The position numbers and the translations under genes are program-made. Of a DNA stretch of 64,000 bases, positions 32,588 to 41,203 are shown piece after piece. The DNA comes from Kyrpidia tusciae DSM 2912. Lineage in GTDB: Bacteria > Bacillota > Bacilli > Kyrpidiales > Kyrpidiaceae. Under the pieces are notes generated by a model. It ran no database searches. It saw only the letters and a program-made list of their open reading frames with translations, and was not told the DNA's origin. The stretch lies in the NCBI RefSeq assembly GCF_000092905.1, contig NC_014098.1:868001-932000 (forward strand), read 5' to 3'. The number at the start of each line of letters is the position of its first letter. The first letter of the stretch is position 1.

Positions 32588-33784
32588 ATGGCGGTTTTGG
32601 TCGCGGAGTTGGAGGAGCTGGCGGCGGCGGTTAAAGACGATGTGGTGGGGTGGCGGCGGTATCTGCACGCCCATCCGGAATTGTCGTTCCAGGAAGAGAA
32701 CACGGCGCAGTTTGTCTATGATACGCTGCGGTCGTTCGGCGGATTCGAGTTGAGCCGGCCGACGAAAACCAGTGTCGTGGCGCGGCTGATCGGGGCTGCG
32801 CCCGGGCCGGTGGTGGCGGTGCGGGCGGACATGGACGCCCTGCCGATCCAGGAGGAGAACGATCTGCCCTTTGCCTCGACCAATCCCGGGGTGATGCACG
32901 CCTGCGGGCACGACGGACATACGGCGATGCTCCTCGGGGCGGCCCGAATCCTCTCCGCCCTTCGGCCTCGATTGCGGGGCGAGGTGCGGTTCCTGTTTCA
33001 ACACGCCGAGGAGCTGTTTCCCGGCGGCGCCCAGGAGCTGGTGGTCCTCGGGATCGTGGACGGGGTGCGGGCGGTGATCGGGGCCCACCTGTGGATTCCG
33101 TTGGAAGTTGGCAAAATCGGGGTCAAGGCCGGGGAGTTGATGGCTTCGCCGGATCGGTTTCGCATCGTGATCCGGGGGCGGGGCGGGCACGCGGCCCAGC
33201 CGCACATGACGGTGGACAGCATCGCCGTCGGTGCCCAGGTGGTCACGAACCTCCAGCACATCGTGTCGCGCTACGTCGATCCTTTGGATCGACTGGTGGT
33301 GTCGGTGACGCGGTTTATGGCCGGCACAGCGGACAACGTGATTCCTGAATCGGCGGAACTGTGGGGTACGGTGCGGTGCTTTAACCCGGAGTTGCGCCGG
33401 CAGGCGCCCGGGTGGATCGAGCGGGTGGTCAAAGGCGTCACCGAAGCCCACGGGGCGAGCTATGACATGGAATATACCCACGGATACCGGCCGGTGATCA
33501 ACGATCCGGCGGTCACGGCGCTGCTGCGCGAGGGGCTGGAGGAAGTCTTCGGGGCCGAGGCGGTGGTCGACGCCGTTCCCACCATGGGGGGAGAAGATTT
33601 TTCAGCGTATCAATCCCGGGCGGCGGGGAGTTTCTTCTTCATCGGCGCCGGCAATCCGGACAAAGGGATCACCTTCCCCCACCACCACCCGCGGTTTACC
33701 GTGGACGAAGACGCCCTGCCCCTCGGGGTCAAGGCGCTGGTGGCCGGGGTGATGAAACTTCTGGCCGAGGGAAAATCTCTGTGA
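32588..33784 (+). CDS. M20D-family amidohydrolase (N-acyl-amino-acid / hippurate hydrolase type)
   Basis: 398 aa. HAHPELSFQE, AVRADMDALPIQEEND, HACGHDGHTAMLLGAA and LFQHAEELFPGGAQELV are the di-metal site and catalytic Glu of the HipO/AbgB/IAA-amino-acid hydrolase group. TMGGEDFSAYQ and PHHHPRFTVDEDAL give the C-terminal ligands. It removes acyl groups from N-acyl amino acids in the cytoplasm. ATG 32588 (MAVLVAELEELAAAVKDD) is ten bases after GAGGGGG; ATG 32564 is an alternative. It is isolated between mobile elements. Confidence 0.9.
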   Translation: MAVLVAELEELAAAVKDDVVGWRRYLHAHPELSFQEENTAQFVYDTLRSFGGFELSRPTKTSVVARLIGAAPGPVVAVRADMDALPIQEENDLPFASTNPGVMHACGHDGHTAMLLGAARILSALRPRLRGEVRFLFQHAEELFPGGAQELVVLGIVDGVRAVIGAHLWIPLEVGKIGVKAGELMASPDRFRIVIRGRGGHAAQPHMTVDSIAVGAQVVTNLQHIVSRYVDPLDRLVVSVTRFMAGTADNVIPESAELWGTVRCFNPELRRQAPGWIERVVKGVTEAHGASYDMEYTHGYRPVINDPAVTALLREGLEEVFGAEAVVDAVPTMGGEDFSAYQSRAAGSFFFIGAGNPDKGITFPHHHPRFTVDEDALPLGVKALVAGVMKLLAEGKSL

Positions 33785-33939
33785 CCATTCGCATCGGCTT
33801 GCGGTGGGAGCCCGCGGGATGCGGGTGAAGGTATGGGAGTCATGGGCGGAAGACACGGCTATGGTGTGCTCGGTCACCGAGGCCAGCGCAAGCAAACGGG
33901 AGGTCGGCATTGAGGCGCGGCCGCGACCCGTACGGTGGT

Positions 33940-34137
33940 CATGAGCAGGTTCACATCCCTGGCGGTCAGTTTGTCTCCGTACAGGCAAATGTCGATATCC
34001 GAGGATCTGCGGTAATCGCCTCGGGCTCGGGAACCGTAGACGGAGGCGCGTTCGACGCGTTCATTGCCGCTGAGGACGGCGACGATATCCTGCAACAAAC
34101 GGTTGTCGATGCCGAAGCGGTCCATGAACATCCGCAC
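33940..34137 (-). pseudogene. 5' fragment of an MNT nucleotidyltransferase gene
   Basis: MFMDRFGIDNRLLQDIVAVL through DICLYGDKLTARDVNLL is nearly identical to the gene at 26975-27310, then breaks off at about 33940. Its upstream region continues at 36215, beyond the IS110 insertion. Confidence 0.85.
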
Positions 34138-34470
34138 CCTCCTCGTATGATAGTAGTAGAAGGTCTTCTTCGTTGAATTTCCAGTAGGTCCGGAACTGCT
34201 GGAGCAGCGCTGGAGAACTTCCAGAGCCGGCTCTTTTATCCATCCCTATGAGACAGCTGCTCATAGGGGTGGAGGTGGTGGGCTTCCCCATCCACATCTG
34301 TTGGTGTAGGTCGGTTGTCGGCGTGTCTTGGTCTGGCCATGTTTGTGGATCATCTGGATGGGGAAGTTCCCATCGCCGTTGGTTATTGAATCCATCGCGT
34401 TTGGTCTTGGAGTTGCACAACCGTCACTCCGTTTCTTTGTCATGCCTTTGTTCCTTGATAATTCCATATC

Positions 34471-34720
34471 TCTCCACCTCCAGTCGGGGGAAGCCCCAAC
34501 GTGTTTGGTCGGTGGAGATTTCGACAGCCCGGCCTGCCTGTGGGACAATGGGATCAGCAAGTCTTTCTCGGGAGATTTCTTCCCCTCCTTGCGGACCGTT
34601 TGGTACTGCTGTGGAAAGCCTGCTACCCAGGATCCACCACCCATGCTCTAACCACTGGTTGCACCTCCATCCCGGATGGGGTGTAGTGGCCCGCAATTGA
34701 CATCCGGATGGATGAGTGCT
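34471..34720 (+). ncRNA. Candidate bridge RNA region of the IS110 element
   Basis: Structured sequence upstream of the transposase. TCTCCACC (34471-34478) pairs with GGTGGAGA (34511-34518) around an inner GGGG/CCCC hairpin. CCCTCCTT (34583-34590) equals the target left side plus core. GGAAAG (34613-34618) is complementary to core plus right target CTTTCC. ACCACTGG (34651-34658) equals the element's right end (36204-36211). I did not find the fourth expected guide. The extent given is approximate. Confidence 0.45.
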
Positions 34721-34803
34721 GATGACGAGGCTGAGGTCGGTGGTTCCCACGGGCACCCAGGTCCGGGACTGGCTTGACTCTTCCCCGAACGGAGGTGAAT
34801 CCG

Positions 34804-36039
34804 TTGCCGAAACTGCATGTTGGGATCGACGTGAGCTTGAAGGCCCACCATATTCAATTTATGGATGAGGCCGGTCAGAACTTGGCCTCGTTTCAGATCT
34901 CCAATGACCCACAGGGAGCCGACACTCTCATTCACAAGGTCTTGGAGATCACAGAGACCAAGCACATGGATAGCGTCGTTGTCGGCATGGAGGCGACAGC
35001 CAACCTCGGCTGGCATCTGGCCCATTACCTCAAACAACAACTCGAGGACCATGCACCACACCTCGACGCTCAGATTCACGTCTTAAACGCGCGGAGAGTG
35101 GCTCGTTTCAAGAAGGCGTATGACCACCTTCCCAAAAACGACCGCATCGATGCCTGGGTGATTGCGGACCACCTGCGGTTTGGCCGTCTCCCACAAGCCA
35201 TGACAGACACGATCCGATACGAAGCGCTTCAACGTCTCACCCGGACTCGGTTTCATGTGATGCAGACCATGTCTCGGGACAAGACCTTCTTCCTGAACCA
35301 GCTGTTTCTTAAGTTCAGTGGTCTGCGTCAAGACAACCCGTTCTCCGATACTTTCGGTGCCACGTCGCTCGCCGTCATTCAGGAGCTGGAGCCTGAACAA
35401 ATCGCTGCGATGCCCCTTGAGGATCTTGTGGCGCTCTTGGTCGACAAAAGCAGAAACAAGTTTGACGACCCAAAGCAGATCGCACAGGAACTCCAAAAGG
35501 TTGCACGCAGGTCCTTTCGACTGGACAAGGTGATGCAGGATCCCGTCAATCTGTCGCTGTCCGTTACCCTCAGCGTGATCCAGCACATGGACGCTGAGGT
35601 GAAGAAACTCGACCGAGCGATTGCCAGGCTGATGAAAGCGATCCCAAATACCCTCGAGTCGGTCAAGGGCATCGGCCCTGTATACGCAGCCGGAATCATA
35701 GCCGAAGTCGGCGACATTCGACGTTTCAAGAACCACAACGCCTTAGCCAAGTACGCCGGACTGGTCTGGAATCAGTACCAATCCGGGGAGTACGAAGCCG
35801 ATGAAACATCCCGAATGCGTACTGGGAACAAGTACCTGCGCTATTATCTGATTCAAGCTGCGGACCAGGTTCGCCGCCATGATTCCGAGTACGCCGAGTT
35901 TTACCGCAAGAAGCACGACGAAGCGCTGAAGCACCAACATAAAAGAGCCCTCGTCCTGACTGCAAGAAAACTGGTACGCTTGGTGTTCACACTACTGAGC
36001 ACCAATCAGCTGTACACACCCCCGGAGAGGAGGAGATAA
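34804..36039 (+). CDS. IS110-family transposase (DEDD recombinase)
   Basis: 411 aa. The RuvC-like domain has HVGIDVSLKAHHIQF (Asp), VVGMEATANLGWHL (Glu) and KNDRIDAWVIADHLR (two Asp). The C-terminal Tnp domain has SVKGIGPVYAAGIIAEVGDI, the helix-hairpin-helix, and KYAGLVWNQYQSGEYEADET with the candidate serine nucleophile. TTG 34804 is six bases after GGAGGTG; the open frame begins at TTG 34774. The protein is full length, so the element could be active if its bridge RNA is intact. Confidence 0.9.
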   Translation: MPKLHVGIDVSLKAHHIQFMDEAGQNLASFQISNDPQGADTLIHKVLEITETKHMDSVVVGMEATANLGWHLAHYLKQQLEDHAPHLDAQIHVLNARRVARFKKAYDHLPKNDRIDAWVIADHLRFGRLPQAMTDTIRYEALQRLTRTRFHVMQTMSRDKTFFLNQLFLKFSGLRQDNPFSDTFGATSLAVIQELEPEQIAAMPLEDLVALLVDKSRNKFDDPKQIAQELQKVARRSFRLDKVMQDPVNLSLSVTLSVIQHMDAEVKKLDRAIARLMKAIPNTLESVKGIGPVYAAGIIAEVGDIRRFKNHNALAKYAGLVWNQYQSGEYEADETSRMRTGNKYLRYYLIQAADQVRRHDSEYAEFYRKKHDEALKHQHKRALVLTARKLVRLVFTLLSTNQLYTPPERRR

Positions 36040-36214
36040 CCACTACCTCCAGACGGACGGATTTTCCAGTTTTGCACCCATGAACATCGCTCGAAAATTC
36101 GGCGAACATCATGGGTTTGTTTAAGGTCGCCCTTTAACCTTCGCATTTGTAACTATTTCCCACATCCATTCCCAATTTTCTTCGACCACCCCCTTGACAT
36201 TTCACCACTGGGCT

Positions 36215-36330
36215 TTCCGAGAGTGGCCGTGGACCGGAGGCCGGTCCGGGGCGACCCGGCGGTTGTCTTCCTTTTACCTGATGTTGGTGAGGATTGTCAA
36301 CCGGGGGAACGTTGGTGGACATCATTTGTG
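36215..36330 (-). repeat. Duplicated upstream region of the MNT gene
   Basis: TTCCGAGAGTGGCCGT and the next 100 bases repeat 27323-27440 with scattered changes. It is the other half of the site split by the IS110 element. Confidence 0.75.
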
Positions 36331-36456
36331 GGATTCGCCATAATAAACATACACGCAAAGGGGAATCGGATCATCCCACGGGAGCCCGTGGGTCTCGAAT
36401 GAGGGCGGCTGCACGGCTGGAAAATCGGCGAAGCTTGGGAAAGGGGGCGCGAAGGA

Positions 36457-36512
36457 ATGGCAATTCCTAAGAAACTCCCGAAATTTCTTTGGCCGTTGTT
36501 TCATAACTACGT
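36457..36512 (+). pseudogene. N-terminal stump of a DUF6922-like protein
   Basis: ATG 36457 after GCGAAGGA reads KKLPKFLWPLFHNYVF, the opening pattern of small antitoxin-like proteins (LPKFLWxLFWDYDF). Similarity ends within 20 residues. The family name is from memory. Confidence 0.4.
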
Positions 36513-36589
36513 ATTCCTCGACGTCTTTGCCGCGCAAGTAGGCCTCCAAACACCGCCCGCTCCGGAAAAGCGAAATTCGGCAACAACCT

Positions 36590-36725
36590 TTCTTCAACTG
36601 TCCTCCTGCCAAGAACGAGCACCGCGTCCTTCTTTCTCCGATCGGGAGCATTTCTTCAATGGTGTTGTCTGCGCGTTTCCATTGTCATCCGTCTGTCTCG
36701 ATCGTTTTGATGAGTTCTCGGGATG
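36590..36725 (-). pseudogene. Third Fic-family fragment
   Basis: The minus strand reads QWKRADNTIEEMLPIGERRT, nearly the same as the Fic pseudogene at 23692-24482. An in-frame stop precedes it. Confidence 0.65.
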
Positions 36726-36770
36726 AATAACTTTTCACCGGCTCCACCACCCCGCATACCATCGAGACCA

Positions 36771-36815
36771 TTATAATACGTGTGTCCATACGTGTACAGA
36801 GATCCAGATGGGGTT
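36771..36815 (-). pseudogene. 3' end of a gene split by IS copy B
   Basis: Continues the minus-strand frame from 39482 across the insertion: NPIWISVHVWTHVL and a stop at 36771. Includes the left target duplication 36807-36815. Confidence 0.45.
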
Positions 36816-37015
36816 CAGTGCTGACGCATGAACCGGTGTAGAAAAAATTCGGAGGCAGCTGAGGCGGCCCCGGACTCTGAATCCCTTCTGCCTGTAGGGT
36901 GTCCCTGTAAAGGAGAATCGCCCTGAATGACGGGAAAATCTATTTCTGTTGATTATTGGATCCCCAGAGGTTACAGCTCCCCTCCCCCACAGAACGATGT
37001 TGCAAGATATTCCTG

Positions 37016-38431
37016 TTAAAACGCCATCGTCAGCCGCGGAGGACCTTGGCAACGCGCCAGCAGCCAGTCCCGATCCATCCACCCCTGCGTCCAGCTTTCG
37101 TACAGAAACTTCAACGTCCCGCTAAAGCCCAGTTCCCGCACTTTCTTCATCAGCCCTTCGGTATGCAAGGCCATGACGTTCACCAGATGGCCGAGGTGCA
37201 TCAGCACGTGCCAGTTTCGCATCGCCGTCCAGTCGGTGGAGTACAGGTGCTCATACTCGTATCCCCGGTGCTTCTCCGTCAGGATCTGTTCCTCAATGTC
37301 CCATCGGTGGCGTGCCGCACGATTGCAGCGGTTCACCACATTTTGTGCCGTCAGCGGCTGCCCGGACACCCACGCCCAATGCGCCTCCTGCTGCTTCCCC
37401 CCCTCTTCCCAAAACTCTGTACATCCCACGACATGCACCTTAAGCCGACGGCGCGCCCCGGAAGCCTCCCTGAAATCATAGTCGATCTGATTGATCCACC
37501 AAAAGATTTGCTCGCGATTGCCCCACCGGTGTCTCCGCTCGTTGGGTTCGATCTTTCTCAAGCCTTTGACCTCTTCCCACACACTGGGCAAACAGCTTTG
37601 GGGCAGGACAAACATAAAGTCCAGATGCAGATCCCGACACAGCGCCATCATCGGCCCGTTGGGGTACAGCCCATCGGCCACCACCAAGATCCGCAATTTG
37701 GGAAACATCTTGCGCAGGCGGGTCAGCAGCCGTTTGCAGGCCTTCAGTTCACTGTCTTGCTTCTCGAACTCCTGCTGCTCAGCCGCATTCTCGCAAAACT
37801 CCGTGAGAAACGGGAGGACCACCCCTTGAGGGCTGACAAGGCTAGCCTCCAGGGCATAGGCCATGGACGAGACCTCGTTCTCCCCGTGCCGACGATGCAA
37901 AGCCTCCGAGGCCCAGGGCTGCCCCCGACTCGCCTTTTGGGTCCCGTCTATGGCGATCACGTATTGCTTCTCGACCAACAGCGCCTTCAGTCGTCCCGAC
38001 CGCAGAAGGCGCTTCACCGTCGCCGTCATCACCTCCTCGAGCTCCCCCGGATTGATCCGTTCCAAGATCCGCTGCACCGTGTCCATATGCGGGATGGTTT
38101 CCACCTCCGGAAAGATCTCCCGAAAGTGTTCCCAAAACGTTGGACGCGTCAGTTCCCGATTGGCTCTTCTGCGGGAGGCATACTGAAAGATAAACATGAA
38201 CAGCCCAAACGTCAGAAGCACAGTCAGTTTGTGCCGAATGCTCCCTGGACGTCGGGGGTCGGCAATCCGCGAAAACTTCTCCATCAAGCCCGGCAACAAC
38301 GCTCGCCAAACCGGCAACTGGGCTTCCACGGCCGTTTGCCGGTCCGCTCGCTCCTCCTCGCTGTTTCGATACGAGCTTTTCCGATTCGGAAGGGTCCAGG
38401 GGTGAATCGACTCGGGATTCCGAAGCGTCAT
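37016..38431 (-). CDS. IS4-like DDE transposase, copy B
   Basis: The protein is identical to copy A at 29644-31059, 471 aa from ATG 38431. Same ATGA overlap with the DUF4338 gene. Intact. Confidence 0.8.
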   Translation of the reverse strand: MTLRNPESIHPWTLPNRKSSYRNSEEERADRQTAVEAQLPVWRALLPGLMEKFSRIADPRRPGSIRHKLTVLLTFGLFMFIFQYASRRRANRELTRPTFWEHFREIFPEVETIPHMDTVQRILERINPGELEEVMTATVKRLLRSGRLKALLVEKQYVIAIDGTQKASRGQPWASEALHRRHGENEVSSMAYALEASLVSPQGVVLPFLTEFCENAAEQQEFEKQDSELKACKRLLTRLRKMFPKLRILVVADGLYPNGPMMALCRDLHLDFMFVLPQSCLPSVWEEVKGLRKIEPNERRHRWGNREQIFWWINQIDYDFREASGARRRLKVHVVGCTEFWEEGGKQQEAHWAWVSGQPLTAQNVVNRCNRAARHRWDIEEQILTEKHRGYEYEHLYSTDWTAMRNWHVLMHLGHLVNVMALHTEGLMKKVRELGFSGTLKFLYESWTQGWMDRDWLLARCQGPPRLTMAF

Positions 38432-39453
38432 CTCGATTCCCCCCACTCGTCTTCCACAAGCTGTGGAAAGGGTTCGACCAACCGCTTCCGCCAGTCCCGC
38501 ACCAGCGGATAGACCCAGATCGATTTCACGGACGTTCCATACTCGAAGAATCGATCCTGTCTTCCTCGTCCCGCCGTCTTCCCGATCTCGATCCAGTTGG
38601 CCGCTCGGTAGCAAGTCCCTGGATATTGGGGTTCGATAAACGTCTCCAAAAGAACCGGTTCAAACCCATAGCGCGCCTTCCAATCCGCTCGAATCCGCCG
38701 GGCCGCCAACGCAAGCGCATGACTGGCCAGATGGGGAATCTGTACACCCGGCAGAATCAGAAACCGATTGTTGTTCACGATTCGTGGGCGATACCGCCTG
38801 CGCTGCTCCGCCGTCCATCCGATCCACTGATCCCGTGCAGCCAGGGCCTTCGCCGCAGCCCCAAACAACATCGCCCCCACAATGACCGGTCCGTTTGGCC
38901 CCTGTGCCCGGATCCAGTACTGGATGCGGGCCCCGATCCCACGAAGGTACCCCAACGGGTGATACGCCGCCATGGTCGCGTTCCAGTCTGCCCGTTCTTC
39001 CGGACGGACCGGCTCCACGATGACCGGAAGGACATCCCGCAGGCACGCCTGAAGCTGGGTTTGTACCACCCCCCCTCTTCGTTCCCGGCACCCTCGGGGA
39101 CCCTGGGCTCGCAAGGGCGGAAGAGTAATCACTCCTTTTTGCTCGAGTTTTAGAAGCAGCTTGTGGCAGGCTTCGACTTTCAGCCGGCCATTCGGGGACT
39201 TCCACGGCAGATTCTCACACAAGGTCGCCGCGATTTCCTCTCGACTCAAGCGGGAAAACCGCTGGACCGTGTTTCGAATCAATTCCAGGTCCGCCTCGCG
39301 AAACTCTCGGTCGCCAATCCAAAAGGGTACGTCCATCTGAGACTCACCTCTCGACATCATCTCCAAGGTTATCATCTCAGATGGGCTCAGAACTGTCCAG
39401 TCGTATTTGCAATCAAATTTTCTTGAGACGCGCTCTGAAGTCAAGCGTCCCAA
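38428..39453 (-). CDS. DUF4338 (DruA-like) protein of the IS, copy B
   Basis: Same as copy A except one substitution (ATMAAYHPLGYL here, Thr in place of the second Ala there). 341 aa and intact. Two intact, near-identical copies imply that the gene is kept because the element needs it. Confidence 0.85.
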   Translation of the reverse strand: MGRLTSERVSRKFDCKYDWTVLSPSEMITLEMMSRGESQMDVPFWIGDREFREADLELIRNTVQRFSRLSREEIAATLCENLPWKSPNGRLKVEACHKLLLKLEQKGVITLPPLRAQGPRGCRERRGGVVQTQLQACLRDVLPVIVEPVRPEERADWNATMAAYHPLGYLRGIGARIQYWIRAQGPNGPVIVGAMLFGAAAKALAARDQWIGWTAEQRRRYRPRIVNNNRFLILPGVQIPHLASHALALAARRIRADWKARYGFEPVLLETFIEPQYPGTCYRAANWIEIGKTAGRGRQDRFFEYGTSVKSIWVYPLVRDWRKRLVEPFPQLVEDEWGESR

Positions 39454-39481
39454 GGGCTTCCCGGTTCATGCGTCAGCACTG

Positions 39482-39724
39482 GATGGGGTTCTTCTGCATC
39501 CTTACCTTATTATGGGGGTTAAATTTTAAGGACGGCCGCCCGGACATCAGGGTGGCCTGAACCAGTTTCGCATATCGACGATCAAACCGATTTGTTATCC
39601 ATATCTCGCTCTTGGCCGTAATCTGGTCCAGTGGTTTCATCAGTTTATCGACTGTACGGAACGGTCCGCTTATCCCGCCGAGTAACCCGTCGGGGATGGC
39701 GAGGAGGTCAAAGTAAATGGCAGT
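39482..39724 (-). pseudogene. 5' part of an unknown gene split by IS copy B
   Basis: The minus-strand frame after the stop at 39725 reads FDLLAIPDGLLGGISGPFRT, VDKLMKPLDQITAKSEIWIT and NRFDRRYAKLVQATLMSGRP. It leads into the insertion and continues at 36815. It has no start codon upstream of KLMK, so it was probably a fragment before the insertion. I know no family. Confidence 0.4.
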
Positions 39725-39826
39725 CTATCCAGTCGCGGCTTCCTTCACCCGTTAAGACCCTAAGATGCAACACGTTGTCTGAGAGCATGAAGTGACATAT
39801 GCTTCTATGTAGGTAGGTGTAGAAGC

Positions 39827-40246
39827 ATGGAGAAGCTGCTGACTCCTGAGCAGGTGGCTGAGCACTTGGTGGTGGCTGAACGTACAGTCTACGAATGGCT
39901 CCGGACCGGGCGCCTGCGAGGGATCAAACTCGGGCGCCTGTGGCGTGTGCGTGAGAAGGACTTGGAGGCTTTCCTCCAGGGCGAGGAAGGGAAACCTTTG
40001 TGTTCCGAGGATCCGGCGGCTGTACGCCGTGGGCTGGAGGGCGTGAAGGGTAGCCTCGTGGTGCCTTGGGAGAAGCTGCGCAAGGAACGTGAGGAAACGG
40101 AAGAGGACGGCGCATGGCTGGAATCGGACCTGGGTGGGGAAGTTCCACCTTATGACTGGGGACCGGAAGGCCCGCCGAAGGGAAAGCCGGTGCGGTACGT
40201 GCCGGGCATAGGTCCTGTGGTAGAGGGCGGGAAGCATGACCGGTGA
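39827..40246 (+). CDS. Excisionase-type HTH protein, probable antitoxin
   Basis: 139 aa. The MerR/excisionase-like helix-turn-helix is at the N-terminus: LLTPEQVAEHLVVAERTVYE, WLRTGRLRGIKLGRLWRV. The rest is acidic and Gly/Pro-rich (EEDGAWLESDLGGEVPP) and likely disordered, as in antitoxin arms. GTAGGTGTAGAAGC precedes ATG 39827, and a palindrome-like CATATGCTTCTATG...AGAAGCATGG brackets the start. It overlaps the PemK-like toxin by 11 bases. No integrase or phage genes lie nearby, so a true excisionase is unlikely. Confidence 0.75.
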   Translation: MEKLLTPEQVAEHLVVAERTVYEWLRTGRLRGIKLGRLWRVREKDLEAFLQGEEGKPLCSEDPAAVRRGLEGVKGSLVVPWEKLRKEREETEEDGAWLESDLGGEVPPYDWGPEGPPKGKPVRYVPGIGPVVEGGKHDR

Positions 40247-40601
40247 CCGCCTCGAGCCAGGAGACATGCTCCTGGTTCACCTGCCTGGGCACGTCCCGCC
40301 GGGACACGAGCAGGAGGGGGTTCGCCTGGCTGTCGTGCTTGGCGTGCCGCCGGAGCCCGTCCGCTTTGGCGTGGTCCTCGTCGCACCGGCGACGACGCGC
40401 GCCGGGCAGTGGGCCAGGAGGAATCCCCTGCTTTACCCGCGGTTGCCGGCCGGCGCCGGCGGACTTCGTCGGCCATCGACCATCCTCTTGGACCAGGTGC
40501 GAGCACTCGACCTACAGCGGACGGTGGAGTACCTGGGTACGCTGGCCCCGACGGAACTGGAGATGATCCGCAGGGGACTGCGCGCGTTGCTGAATCTGTG
40601 A
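40236..40601 (+). CDS. PemK/MazF-family endoribonuclease toxin
   Basis: 121 aa. The SH3-like barrel is seen in LEPGDMLLVHLPGH, EGVRLAVVLGVPPEPVRFGV, VLVAPATTR, and PSTILLDQVRALDLQRTVEY, followed by the C-terminal helix ELEMIRRGLRALLNL. The RP(A/V)VV core of MazF is modified to RLAVVLG. It should cut mRNA. It starts 11 bases inside the antitoxin gene. Confidence 0.82.
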   Translation: MTGDRLEPGDMLLVHLPGHVPPGHEQEGVRLAVVLGVPPEPVRFGVVLVAPATTRAGQWARRNPLLYPRLPAGAGGLRRPSTILLDQVRALDLQRTVEYLGTLAPTELEMIRRGLRALLNL

Positions 40602-40721
40602 GGCGTGAATGGGTTCTTTCTCAACCTCGGCCCCCCCGTGATCCCATCCACGGCACCCGCTTTCTCGGACGACCCGCTCCGACTCTGAACAAGTACCTTG
40701 GCCGGGCACCTGCCGAACCAG

Positions 40722-40751
40722 GTTGGTTTACGCCTCGTTGGTTTACGCCTC
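40722..40751. repeat. 15-bp tandem duplication
   Basis: GTTGGTTTACGCCTC occurs twice in direct succession. Confidence 0.7.
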
Positions 40752-40984
40752 CAGCTCACTGGTTGGTTTTCGGTCGACTTCAGGCCGGTCGCAGGAGCGG
40801 CTCCGCACCCGGCCAAGCCGTTGCCGCCTTGGCCACCTGATGCCGTCCCTTTTCCACAATCCGCGATCAATACCACTGTATAAGTCCTGCTGCATCACCA
40901 ACCCGCACTCGCACCCGTGTACTCTCCGATTGAGCGCTTTCTTCTTCCGCCGGCCGTAGTGACACCGCTCGGATAAGGCCGGCG

Positions 40985-41022
40985 CGATATTTTCAAGCCA
41001 GCGGGACTTTTGTAAGAGACCT
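40985..41022 (+). pseudogene. 3' scrap of a hicA gene
   Basis: ATATTTTCAAGCCAGCGGGA and the following CTTTTGTAAGAGAC repeat the end of hicA and its 3' flank (28081-28115) with two changes. Confidence 0.6.
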
Positions 41023-41101
41023 ATGGCGAGAATCGACTTCCCGGTTTGACTGGATATTCGCTTTATACCACCTATACGGAAAATTTATACGACTTTTTCG
41101 C

Positions 41102-41130
41102 TTGACGCCGTCCGACGAGTCTGATAACAT
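41102..41130 (+). promoter_or_regulatory. Promoter of the aconitase X operon
   Basis: TTGACG (41102-41107), 17-bp spacer, TAACAT (41125-41130). Confidence 0.6.
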
Positions 41131-41203
41131 GTGAATGTGGTTATTCAAGAGATAGGAAATCATGAATGACTACATTTACACGAGCCGTGGAGGAGGGGTG
41201 CGG

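Larger units (their letters stand above)
34144..36214 (+). mobile_element. IS110-family element with CT core at both ends
   Basis: 2,071 bp. Comparison with the uninterrupted paralogous site at 27314-27330 (CACCGTC-CT-TTCCGAGAG) shows the block sits between CACCCTC-CT (ends 34143) and CT-TTCCGAGAG (starts 36213). So one CT lies at each end, with no inverted repeats, as known for IS110. A 660-base left part without a gene precedes the transposase, and 175 bases follow it. Confidence 0.85.
36816..39481 (-). mobile_element. Two-gene IS with DUF4338 protein and DDE transposase, copy B
   Basis: 2,666 bp, the same length, ends and gene order as copy A. The 9-bp target duplication GATGGGGTT lies at 36807-36815 and 39482-39490. 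Visible differences from copy A are a T-to-C near 36942, one near 36954 and one giving Thr-to-Ala in the DUF4338 protein. Confidence 0.9.
40602..41101. other. Decayed region before the catabolic island
   Basis: No credible gene. It holds a tandem duplication at 40722, a scrap of hicA and a scrap resembling 23611-23630. The bases before 41102 lead into the island promoter. Confidence 0.5.

Noticed and set aside
29444-39481. DUF4338 genes as a Druantia phage-defence system
   Set aside because: No DruB-E genes; the protein is inside an IS with ends and target duplications.
39827-40246. Prophage excisionase
   Set aside because: No integrase, attachment site or phage genes nearby; the overlapping PemK gene makes an antitoxin more likely.
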